From: Rhizobiaceae bacterium
Lineage (GTDB): Bacteria > Pseudomonadota > Alphaproteobacteria > Rhizobiales > Rhizobiaceae
Reading direction: 5' to 3'
DNA length: 5,953 bases
Assembly: GCA_913776675.1 (NCBI GenBank)
Contig: CAJYRE010000453.1
Coordinates: 1-5,953 of the forward strand
Shown: positions 1-5,535 of the stretch, piece after piece
Layout: the number at the start of each line of letters is the position of its first letter
Numbering within the stretch: the stretch's first letter is position 1
The notes under the pieces: model-generated
Seen by the model: the letters and a program-made list of their open reading frames with translations, nothing else
What the model was told of the DNA's origin: nothing
Database searches by the model: none
Position numbers and translations under genes: made by a program

Positions 1-306
<306 letters not shown>

Positions 307-329
307 TAAGCGGATTAGCGATGATCAAT

Positions 330-362
330 AAAAGGCGGGGTGATGTGTTCACCCCGCCTTTT
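330..362. terminator. bidirectional intrinsic terminator between aatA and opgC
   Basis: A perfect 14-bp stem (330-343 with 349-362) closes a 5-nt loop (344-348, TGTGT). The GC-rich core is GGCGGGGTGA. On the plus strand it ends in a T run (359-364), which suits termination of the aminotransferase gene 21 nt after its first stop. On the minus strand the complementary A-rich left flank gives TTTTATT, about 40 nt past the opgC stop codon. One element can therefore serve both convergent genes. Nothing else is evident in 307-402. Confidence 0.92.
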
Positions 363-402
363 TTATGCTGTTGCCGTTTTGGAATAATGGTGCAGTAAAA
401 CC

Positions 403-1629
403 TTAACCGCCCTTGATGGGTTTGATTGGGCCTGCGGATGCGGCCACAGGTTCTGGCTCTGCTGTCTGCGGAAAGAATTGTTCCCTCTCGCGGTAAATGG
501 CCGGCAGAGCCAAAAGTGACACGCAAATCACAGCAATGGCAGTCTTGGTCAACTCCGAGAATGGGCCGATCATGCCATCCATATAATGGACGGCAAACAC
601 CACCAGAACATGCCACACATAGACCTGAAGCGAGTGGCGACCAATCAGCCGCAGGAAGCTCAGGCTGAACAGGGCAGTCAGCCCGTTGGCGGCTTTACGT
701 ACATAAGCATTTTCGTGTTTCGAGCCGGCAATCAACAGCCAGGCAATCAGGCTGGTGAGGGCAATGAAATTGACCAGGTAGACGGGGCCAAAGTCCGGGC
801 GGACTTCCATGGTGCCAAACTTCTGAAGCACCGAGTCGGGCAACAGGCCATTGGCTGTCATGATTCGAAGCGGGGCGAAAAACACCAGAATCGCCAAGGC
901 AAACTTTGGAATCAGCGTCTTTTCCGGCGAGAACACCTTGCTCCACTCAATGGTGCGATTGGCCGTCATGCTGCCGATGATCACACCGGAGAAAAACACG
1001 ATCTGCCAGCCCAGCAGGTTGAAGCTGCTGCGAATGCCTTCCTTGTCGGTGGCACTCATCCAGTCATTGATGGGATAGGTGATCAGACGGTGCAGGCCAA
1101 GCTGACCGGCCATCCACACCAGCAATGAACCAATGGCCACCTGAAGCCAGCGGCCGGTTATGCACATCCAGATCAGCACCGGCGAAAACACCATGTAGAT
1201 GATGTACTGTGGCAGGATGTCCATGAAGGTCGGCTGGAACAGAAAAGTGGCAATCGACGCCATGCGCATCGGATCATTCAGGCGGGTGTCACCCAGCCAG
1301 TTATGCCAGATCTGCTCGGACTGCGGCAGAATCAGGCGCGCAGCCAGCACAATCAGAATGATACCCATGGCATATTTATAGAGCTCAAACGCGCGCGCCC
1401 AGATTTTCTCTCGCGCAGCATCATAGCCGCTTTTCAGCATTTTACGGCCATAGACCATGCCCACCAACAGGCCGGACATGAACACAAAACCCTGAGCATC
1501 TTCCACGAATGTCAATTGGTTATGGTTGATCTTCACAAGCATATAGCCACCTGTGAAAATCAGGTGGTTAAGCATCATGAATACGAGGAAATAGCCCCGC
1601 ATACCGTCGAGAACATCCAGTCTTTTCAA
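403..1629 (-). CDS. opgC: OpgC-family integral membrane protein (osmoregulated periplasmic glucan succinyl/acyl-modification)
   Basis: This is a 408-aa polytopic membrane protein with about ten hydrophobic segments (roughly residues 12-26, 45-60, 84-100, 140-156, 163-178, 206-222, 240-256, 285-301, 334-350 and 364-380). Family signatures are the N-terminal RLDVLDGMRG (3-12), DILPQYIIYM (137-146), LLGWQIVFFSGVIIG (205-219) and LRLIGRHSLQVYVWH (326-340). OpgC proteins resemble membrane acyltransferases. Characterised relatives add succinyl groups to osmoregulated periplasmic glucans, which in rhizobia are cyclic beta-1,2-glucans, making them anionic. The substituent here is inferred. The tail (about 386-408) is Pro/Ala-rich and looks disordered. 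The start is a TTG (complement of 1627-1629), supported by GGGAG 7 nt upstream and by the RLDVLDG motif falling at the expected N-terminus. An in-frame TAG lies about 35 codons upstream with no better start between. It converges on aatA and shares its terminator. Confidence 0.87.
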   Translation of the reverse strand: MKRLDVLDGMRGYFLVFMMLNHLIFTGGYMLVKINHNQLTFVEDAQGFVFMSGLLVGMVYGRKMLKSGYDAAREKIWARAFELYKYAMGIILIVLAARLILPQSEQIWHNWLGDTRLNDPMRMASIATFLFQPTFMDILPQYIIYMVFSPVLIWMCITGRWLQVAIGSLLVWMAGQLGLHRLITYPINDWMSATDKEGIRSSFNLLGWQIVFFSGVIIGSMTANRTIEWSKVFSPEKTLIPKFALAILVFFAPLRIMTANGLLPDSVLQKFGTMEVRPDFGPVYLVNFIALTSLIAWLLIAGSKHENAYVRKAANGLTALFSLSFLRLIGRHSLQVYVWHVLVVFAVHYMDGMIGPFSELTKTAIAVICVSLLALPAIYREREQFFPQTAEPEPVAASAGPIKPIKGG

Positions 1630-1719
1630 GGTTCAAGCTCCCGATTCGACACCGTGCATCAGCCGGTTGTGTTTCTTGCCCTTCATCTTGGTGATAATAC
1701 GGCGAAGCGTGAGGCTTTT

Positions 1720-1766
1720 CCGTGGTCACGGTCTATTAATGAACCGTAGAGGGAATGGTTCCCTAC
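1720..1766. promoter_or_regulatory. cluster of inverted repeats upstream of opgC, possible operator or leader hairpin
   Basis: About 90-135 bp upstream of the opgC start are three overlapping symmetric elements. CCGTG-GT-CACGG lies at 1720-1731. ACGGT-N10-ACCGT lies at 1728-1747, with the palindrome ATTAAT in its centre. A hairpin pairs GGGAA (1751-1755) with TTCCC (1759-1763) and is extended by GTA/TAC around a 2-nt bulge. The spaced ACGGT/ACCGT repeat has the form of a dimeric-repressor operator, and the GGGAA hairpin could form in a leader transcript. No convincing sigma70 -35/-10 pair was found on the minus strand, so the regulatory role is inference from symmetry and position only. Confidence 0.3.
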
Positions 1767-1818
1767 TCAATTTAACGTGATGCGCACAGGATTCTAAACT
1801 TTTAGGAGAAATGGCAGC

Positions 1819-1881
1819 ATGTCGCTCGGAAATGCTTGGGTTCTGGTTCTAGAGCGTTTCATTGTTTCACGGAAACATTGA
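1819..1881 (+). other. possible 20-codon ORF with good ribosome-binding site, running into the repeat element
   Basis: AGGAG at 1804-1808 is placed 10 nt before an ATG at 1819. The frame encodes about 20 residues (starting MSLGNAWVLVLERF) and stops at TGA 1879-1881 inside the palindromic repeat. A second ATG at 1811 in another frame stops at the TAG that begins the repeat (1850-1852). No family is recognisable. It may be the 5' remnant of a gene truncated by the element, a tiny leader peptide, or chance; coding capacity is not demonstrated. Confidence 0.2.
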
Positions 1882-1955
1882 AACGCTCTCACTCTTTGTT
1901 TTCACGCATTTCCGGACGGAAAACCGCTACACACTTTTCTCAGGTCAATGCTCTA
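1850..1955. repeat. RIME-like palindromic intergenic repeat element, about 106 bp
   Basis: The element is bounded by inverted ends TAGAGC (1850-1855) and GCTCTA (1950-1955). Its left half is a near-perfect hairpin: 1851-1868 pairs with 1872-1889, 17 of 18 pairs, with an ACG loop and the recurring rhizobial motif GAGCGTTTCA/TGAAACGCTC. Its right half is a weaker palindrome: GCATT (1906-1910) with AATGC (1947-1951), and GAAAA (1919-1923) with TTTTC (1935-1939) around CCGCTACACAC. A roughly 100-bp size, two large palindromes and an intergenic site match the short, non-coding mosaic repeats (RIME-type) dispersed in Rhizobium and Agrobacterium genomes; that family match is from memory. The right half looks degenerate in its distal arm. 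On transcripts the left hairpin could stabilise 3' ends; no long U-run follows it. Confidence 0.75.
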
Positions 1956-3044
1956 AAGACCCAAAGCCGAGAGCATGATGAACGTGGCAAACAGGATGAA
2001 ATGCGTCATGCCTTCAATGGCATTGGTTTCACCATCGTTGAGGTTGATGGCAGCAGCAATCAGCGTGATCATGATCATCACGGTCTGCACCGGGGTCATT
2101 GCCATGATGAAGGGTTGGCCGGTGTAAAGGGCAATGGCTTCCATGACCGGCACGGTCAAAATCACGGTGGAGAGTGATGCTCCCATAGCGATATTCACGG
2201 TGGCCTGCATGCGATTGTGCAAGGCTGCTCTTAAAGCGGTGAGGATTTCGGGAGCCGCAGAAATGGCCGCCACCAGAATGGCCATCACAGCCGGTGGTGC
2301 GCCGCTGCCGCGCAATCCTTCACCCAGTAGCACCGACATGAATTCGGCCAGAACGCCAATCAGCACCACGCCTGCGATGATGATGGTGATGGAAGCGGCC
2401 GTCGAATCATCGTGCGCATGGGCATCATGCTGCTCTGTGGCGGCGGGCGCACGGCGCGGATAGCTGTAGCTGAAAAAATAGCTGTGTCGGCCCACCTGCA
2501 TGCGCAGAAACAACCCATAGAGAGCCAGCATGGCAAAACTGGTGAAGGCAGAATAAGAGGTCCATTTTACCGCAGGGACAAATTCCGGCACAATCATGGA
2601 AATACCCATGGCGGTCAGGATCATCACCCCATACGTTTTGCCGCTATCATCATTATAGGGCTGTTCGCCGTGTTTCAGCCCGCCCAGCAAGGCCGCCAGA
2701 CCGAGAATGCCATTGATGTCGAGCATGACGGCGGAATAGATCGTATCGCGCACCAGCGTTGGTTGCGCATCCCCCTGCATCATGATGGCCAGAATGAGAA
2801 CTTCCACGGCCACGGCGGCGAGGGTCAGAATCATCGTGCCATAGGGATCACCCACTTTATGCGCCAGAATTTCGGCATGATGGGCCACGCGCATGGAGGC
2901 AATGAGAATGCCCCCCACCAGCACAAATGCACCGACCAGCGCTATGGCCTTGCCCGCTTCCAACAAGGAGTGCTCCAGAAAAAAGGCCAGAACAGCCAGA
3001 AGCAGGGAGATCAACAGTGGTTTTTCCTGTTTCAGAATATTCAA
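1953..3044 (-). CDS. chaA: ChaA-type calcium/proton (Na+/K+) antiporter, CaCA superfamily
   Basis: This is a 363-aa inner-membrane cation/proton exchanger, close to the length of E. coli ChaA. It would extrude Ca2+, and in E. coli also Na+ or K+, in exchange for protons. The two inverted CaCA alpha-repeats are visible. The first has HHAEILAHKVGDPYGT (55-70) with the essential-type Glu at 81, followed by PTLVRDTIYSAVM (95-107). The second has SAAPEILTALRAALHN (262-277) with Glu266. About eleven hydrophobic segments flank a hydrophilic central loop, residues 197-215, rich in His and Asp (HDAHAHDD); E. coli ChaA has a comparable acidic/His loop there. The start is TTG (complement of 3042-3044) with AAGGA 9 nt upstream; an in-frame TAG about 17 codons upstream, with no ATG or GTG between, supports it. 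The TAG stop coincides with the end of the palindromic repeat. Transcription is divergent from the DUF2188-like gene. Confidence 0.93.
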   Translation of the reverse strand: MNILKQEKPLLISLLLAVLAFFLEHSLLEAGKAIALVGAFVLVGGILIASMRVAHHAEILAHKVGDPYGTMILTLAAVAVEVLILAIMMQGDAQPTLVRDTIYSAVMLDINGILGLAALLGGLKHGEQPYNDDSGKTYGVMILTAMGISMIVPEFVPAVKWTSYSAFTSFAMLALYGLFLRMQVGRHSYFFSYSYPRRAPAATEQHDAHAHDDSTAASITIIIAGVVLIGVLAEFMSVLLGEGLRGSGAPPAVMAILVAAISAAPEILTALRAALHNRMQATVNIAMGASLSTVILTVPVMEAIALYTGQPFIMAMTPVQTVMIMITLIAAAINLNDGETNAIEGMTHFILFATFIMLSALGL

Positions 3045-3111
3045 GCTTTGGTATCCTTTTGCGGCGGGTCTGGTTGCAACGCACGAGTGCTATTTGCAGT
3101 TCCGCGTGTGA

Positions 3112-3135
3112 GATGCAATAGTGCCGTGATGCAAT
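3112..3135. repeat. tandem GATGCAAT direct repeat in the chaA / DUF2188 divergent promoter region
   Basis: GATGCAAT occurs at 3112-3119 and again at 3128-3135, a 16-bp period, directly upstream of the ribosome-binding site of the small plus-strand gene. A weak plus-strand promoter candidate (TTGCAG 3094-3099, 17-nt spacer, AATAGT 3117-3122) overlaps the first copy. The repeat could be a regulator-binding site or chance; no known regulon motif is recognised. Confidence 0.3.
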
Positions 3136-3155
3136 GGAGAGGAGAATAGTCCACT

Positions 3156-3428
3156 ATGGTCAAAGTCACCTATGAAATTGTACCCCATGACGAAGGTTGG
3201 GCCTACCGTTCAAATGGTGCCTATTCCGAACGGTTTGACAGCCATGATGAAGCGCTGGAAGCGGCGCGGATTGTGGTGAAGGAGTTGTCGCTTGCCGATG
3301 AGCCGGTGCGCATCATTTATCAGGATGAAACTGGCAAATGGCGCGCAGAAATGAGCCGGGGTGATGATCGGCCAGAGGTCGAAATTATCGATGATTATGC
3401 ACCAAGCGGGCAGGGGCATTCGGCGTGA
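3156..3428 (+). CDS. small DUF2188-like protein, unknown function
   Basis: This 90-aa soluble, acidic protein has no signal peptide or membrane segment. Its layout is that of the rhizobial DUF2188-type family: an N-terminal beta stretch VTYEIVPHDEGWAYRSNG, a SHDEALEAARIVVKE helix (about 28-42), then a second beta stretch VRIIYQDETGKWRAE and a polar tail. The function of the family is unknown; a small alpha/beta fold is expected. The start ATG is preceded by tandem GGAGAGGAGA (3136-3145), giving a 10-11 nt spacing, slightly long but acceptable. It is divergent from chaA across 111 bp and convergent with the LysR gene across 39 bp. That short gap holds only a 5-bp hairpin (3445-3458) with no T run, so no clear terminator. 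Confidence 0.8.
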   Translation: MVKVTYEIVPHDEGWAYRSNGAYSERFDSHDEALEAARIVVKELSLADEPVRIIYQDETGKWRAEMSRGDDRPEVEIIDDYAPSGQGHSA

Positions 3429-3467
3429 GCTTCGTTTGTTTATATGGCCCGCTGGCCAATGCACCCT

Positions 3468-4364
3468 TCACGCCAGACTGAAATAGGTGCGAAGGCCGCT
3501 GACCAGCGCATCAAACGTGACCCGGCAGCGTGGAATATGCTTGAGGTCTTCATGCATCACCACATGGGTGTCAAGTTCCAGCTTGAGTTGCCCCGGCAGA
3601 ACTTCGACAAGGGCATCATGATGGCGTGCCATGGGCACCTGGCACATGCCAATGCCAACGCCTGCCCGGATGGCTGCAAATTGCGTGACGTTGCTATCGC
3701 AGCGAAAGCCAAAATGAAGCCGGGCCAGATCAGGCCTGTGGCTGAGAATCTCGCGGATATAACTCAATTGCTGATCGAAGCCGATCAACCGATGGTGTTT
3801 TAAGTCATCAATCGTTTGGGGCGTGCCGTGTCGGGCCAGATAGTTTTGATGGGCATGGAAGCCAAGCTTGATGGCCCCAATGCGTTGACTGAGCAGATTG
3901 CTCTGGCGGGGAGCCACCATGCGAATGGCCATATCTGCATGGTGGCGGGTCAAATCCTCCACTCTGTCTGAGAGAGAAAGTTCTATCTCAAGTTGCGGAT
4001 GGTTTTCCTGAAGGCTGGTGAGTATACCCGGCAAAATCTCGGTGGCGACAATATCGCTGACACTGATACGAACGCTGCCTTTGGCCGTTTCCCGTGCGCC
4101 AGAGGCAATGCGGCGAAGCGTTGCGCTGGTGGCTTCCATCATTTCCGCCTGTGGCTGCATGGCCAGCGCGGTATCGGTGGGCAACAGCCCTTGCTGGCCG
4201 CGCAAAAACAGCGATGTGCCGAAAAAGCTCTCCAAGGCTTCAATGTGCCGACCAATGGTGGGTTGGGTCAAGCCAAGCGTGCGGGCGGCAGCCGAAAGGG
4301 AGCCCTCACGCAAGACGGCCAGAAAGCTGCGATAATGATCCCAACTGATGGTTTCTTTGATCAT
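3468..4364 (-). CDS. LysR-family transcriptional regulator
   Basis: This 298-aa cytosolic DNA-binding protein has typical LTTR length and layout. The N-terminal winged helix-turn-helix spans about residues 8-66, with the recognition region GSLSAAARTLGLTQPTIGRHIEALE (21-45). A linker helix of about 67-92 follows. The periplasmic-binding-protein-like effector domain starts near 97 (GSVRISVSD) and includes RAGVGIGMCQVPMARHH (233-249). The inducer cannot be read from sequence. The start is ATG (complement of 4362-4364), because the DNA-binding domain begins right after it and no start codon lies close upstream in frame. The open frame continues far upstream across the divergent gene, but that is not LysR sequence. 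There is no Shine-Dalgarno at normal spacing; a -10-like box sits 7 nt before the ATG, suggesting a leaderless mRNA. By LTTR convention it probably controls the divergent SDR gene and itself. Confidence 0.93.
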   Translation of the reverse strand: MIKETISWDHYRSFLAVLREGSLSAAARTLGLTQPTIGRHIEALESFFGTSLFLRGQQGLLPTDTALAMQPQAEMMEATSATLRRIASGARETAKGSVRISVSDIVATEILPGILTSLQENHPQLEIELSLSDRVEDLTRHHADMAIRMVAPRQSNLLSQRIGAIKLGFHAHQNYLARHGTPQTIDDLKHHRLIGFDQQLSYIREILSHRPDLARLHFGFRCDSNVTQFAAIRAGVGIGMCQVPMARHHDALVEVLPGQLKLELDTHVVMHEDLKHIPRCRVTFDALVSGLRTYFSLA

Positions 4365-4406
4365 ACAAAAATGTATAGCATTCCTACGTAAATATACAAT
4401 TTTGAA
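4363..4406. promoter_or_regulatory. overlapping divergent lysR / SDR promoters with ATACA/TGTAT operator half-sites
   Basis: Three half-sites occur: ATACA 4363-4367, TGTAT 4372-4376 and ATACA 4394-4398. The first two form the perfect inverted repeat ATACA-N4-TGTAT. TGTATA (4372-4377) and TATACA (4393-4398) form a wider repeat with a 15-bp spacer. On the minus strand, TTGTAT (4394-4399), a 16-nt spacer and TATACA (4372-4377), preceded by TG for an extended -10, make a lysR promoter whose start would fall at the ATG. On the plus strand TATACAAT (4393-4400) is the best -10 for the SDR gene; its -35 is poor, as is usual for activator-dependent LTTR targets. The boxes are direct observation; promoter function is inferred. 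Confidence 0.55.
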
Positions 4407-4457
4407 AATGCGCTTTTGCGCGCATGGTTCTTTCACATCAATGGAAGGACGATCATC

Positions 4458-5438
4458 ATGATGGAGTGCGAAAAAAGCAATGGCAAGCTGGTTCTGGTAT
4501 TGGGAGCCACGGGCGGTATTGGTGGGGCGGTGGCCAAGGCTTTGGTGGCCCGCGGCTATCGGGTGCGGGCCATGCATCGGCGTGCGCTGAACGTGGCTGC
4601 GGATGATCCGGCCTATCAATGGGTGCAGGGGGATGCGATGAATGCCGCCGATGTGCTGGCGGCTGCCGAAGGGGCCTGTGCCATTGTCCATGGGGTTAAC
4701 CCGCCCGGCTATCAGCGGTGGGGAGAATTGGTGTTGCCGATGATTGATAACACCATTGCCGCCGCCAAGGCCCATGGTGCCACCATTTTGATGCCTGGGA
4801 CGATTTACAATTTTGGTCCCGATGCCTTTCCGGTTTTGCGCGAGCAAAGTCCGCAGAACCCCAAGACCGTCAAAGGGGGTATCCGGGTGCAACTGGAGCA
4901 GCATCTGGAGCTGGCGGCACAGGATGGCGTGAAGGTGATTATCGTGCGGGCCGGTGATTTTTTTGGCCCCAACGCTGGCAACAACTGGTTTGCACAAGGG
5001 CTGGTCAAGCCGGGTAAGCGCATCAAGGCCGTGTCGCTGCCGGGCGCAACAGGGGTGGGCCATGCCTGGGCCTATCTTCCCGATGTGGCACAGGCGTTTG
5101 TGCAGCTTCTTGAAAAGAGTGACAGTCTGCCATTGTTCAATCGCTTCCACATGGCCGGGCATTATGATGCGGATGGCCTGACAATGGCAAAAGCCATTGC
5201 CCATGCGGCGGGATCAAACAAGATCCGCTTCAAGCGGTTTCCATGGTGGCTGGTGCCGTTGCTGGCTCCTGTTGTGCCTGTGTTTCGGGAGGTCAAGGAA
5301 ATGCGCTATCTCTGGAAAGAGCCGCTCCGCCTCGACAATCGTCAGCTTGTGAGCGTTTTGGGCAATGAGCCCCACACATCCTTGCATGCTGCAGTGCTGG
5401 CAACCTTGAAAAGCCTGCGCTGTCTTGCATCAGCATAA
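4458..5438 (+). CDS. atypical NAD(P)-binding SDR / NAD-dependent epimerase-dehydratase family protein
   Basis: This 326-aa cytosolic Rossmann-fold protein is of extended/atypical SDR length. The dinucleotide-binding motif GATGGIGG lies at 16-23 after a beta strand, RAMHRR (37-42) may contact a cofactor phosphate, and QGDA (58-61) resembles the adenine-binding Asp turn. MPGTIYNFGP (112-121) occupies the Ser/Thr-xx-Tyr-Gly strand, VRAGDFFGP (163-171) matches the family, and WAYLPDVAQAF (204-214) is the usual extended-SDR motif. The catalytic YxxxK is not seen: by-eye alignment of KGGIRVQLE (139-147) puts Lys139 and Arg143 at the Tyr and Lys positions. Substrate and reaction are unknown. The start is ATG 4458, with AAGGA (4445-4449) 8 nt before it; the longer open frame from TTG 4416 lacks an RBS and homology-like sequence. 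It is divergent from the LysR gene, its likely regulator, and convergent with the nemA-type gene. Confidence 0.85.
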   Translation: MMECEKSNGKLVLVLGATGGIGGAVAKALVARGYRVRAMHRRALNVAADDPAYQWVQGDAMNAADVLAAAEGACAIVHGVNPPGYQRWGELVLPMIDNTIAAAKAHGATILMPGTIYNFGPDAFPVLREQSPQNPKTVKGGIRVQLEQHLELAAQDGVKVIIVRAGDFFGPNAGNNWFAQGLVKPGKRIKAVSLPGATGVGHAWAYLPDVAQAFVQLLEKSDSLPLFNRFHMAGHYDADGLTMAKAIAHAAGSNKIRFKRFPWWLVPLLAPVVPVFREVKEMRYLWKEPLRLDNRQLVSVLGNEPHTSLHAAVLATLKSLRCLASA

Positions 5439-5444
5439 ATGCAA

Positions 5445-5505
5445 ACGACCCCGCTTTACAATGCCGTGCCCTTATATAGCGCATGGTACGGTAAAACGGG
5501 GTCGT
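5445..5505. terminator. long imperfect stem-loop between the convergent SDR and nemA-type genes
   Basis: Outer arms ACGACCCCG (5445-5453) and CGGGGTCGT (5497-5505) are perfectly complementary over 9 bp. They can be extended by TTTAC/GTAAA across one mismatch, or an inner stem can form from CCGTGCC (5464-5470) with GGTACGG (5485-5491), one G-T pair. It begins 6 nt after the SDR stop and ends 30 nt from the nemA-type stop, so a shared terminator is the natural reading. Neither side carries a proper T run (plus: GTTCT; minus: TTGCATTTATG), so efficient intrinsic termination is uncertain. Confidence 0.45.
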
Positions 5506-5535
5506 GTTCTATGGCTCAAATCTGTCCTGATACAC

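Noticed and set aside
586..1128. A 180-codon plus-strand reading frame inside opgC
   Set aside because: It is antisense to opgC, has no family features and no ribosome-binding site, and its polar Gln/His-rich composition is typical of the complement of a membrane-protein gene.
1850..1955. Insertion sequence or CRISPR repeat
   Set aside because: Single copy in the window, no transposase, no spacer array; size and twin palindromes fit a short non-coding intergenic element instead.
2412..3149. A 245-codon plus-strand reading frame opposite chaA
   Set aside because: It is the antisense shadow of the ChaA coding sequence; its His/Gly/Gln-rich translation mirrors hydrophobic codons on the other strand.
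3445..3458. TGGCC-CGCT-GGCCA hairpin between the DUF2188-like and LysR genes as a terminator
   Set aside because: Only 5 bp, with no T run on either strand; too weak to call.
4416..4457. Longer SDR start at TTG 4416
   Set aside because: It has no Shine-Dalgarno, adds residues unlike the family, and would sit only about 10 nt from the predicted transcription start; ATG 4458 has AAGGA at 8 nt.
4365..5204. A 280-codon open extension upstream of the LysR start on the minus strand, making a 578-aa reading frame
   Set aside because: It is antisense to the well-supported SDR gene, its translation has the His/Gln/Pro-rich look of a shadow frame, and the LysR DNA-binding domain starts exactly at the internal ATG at 4364.
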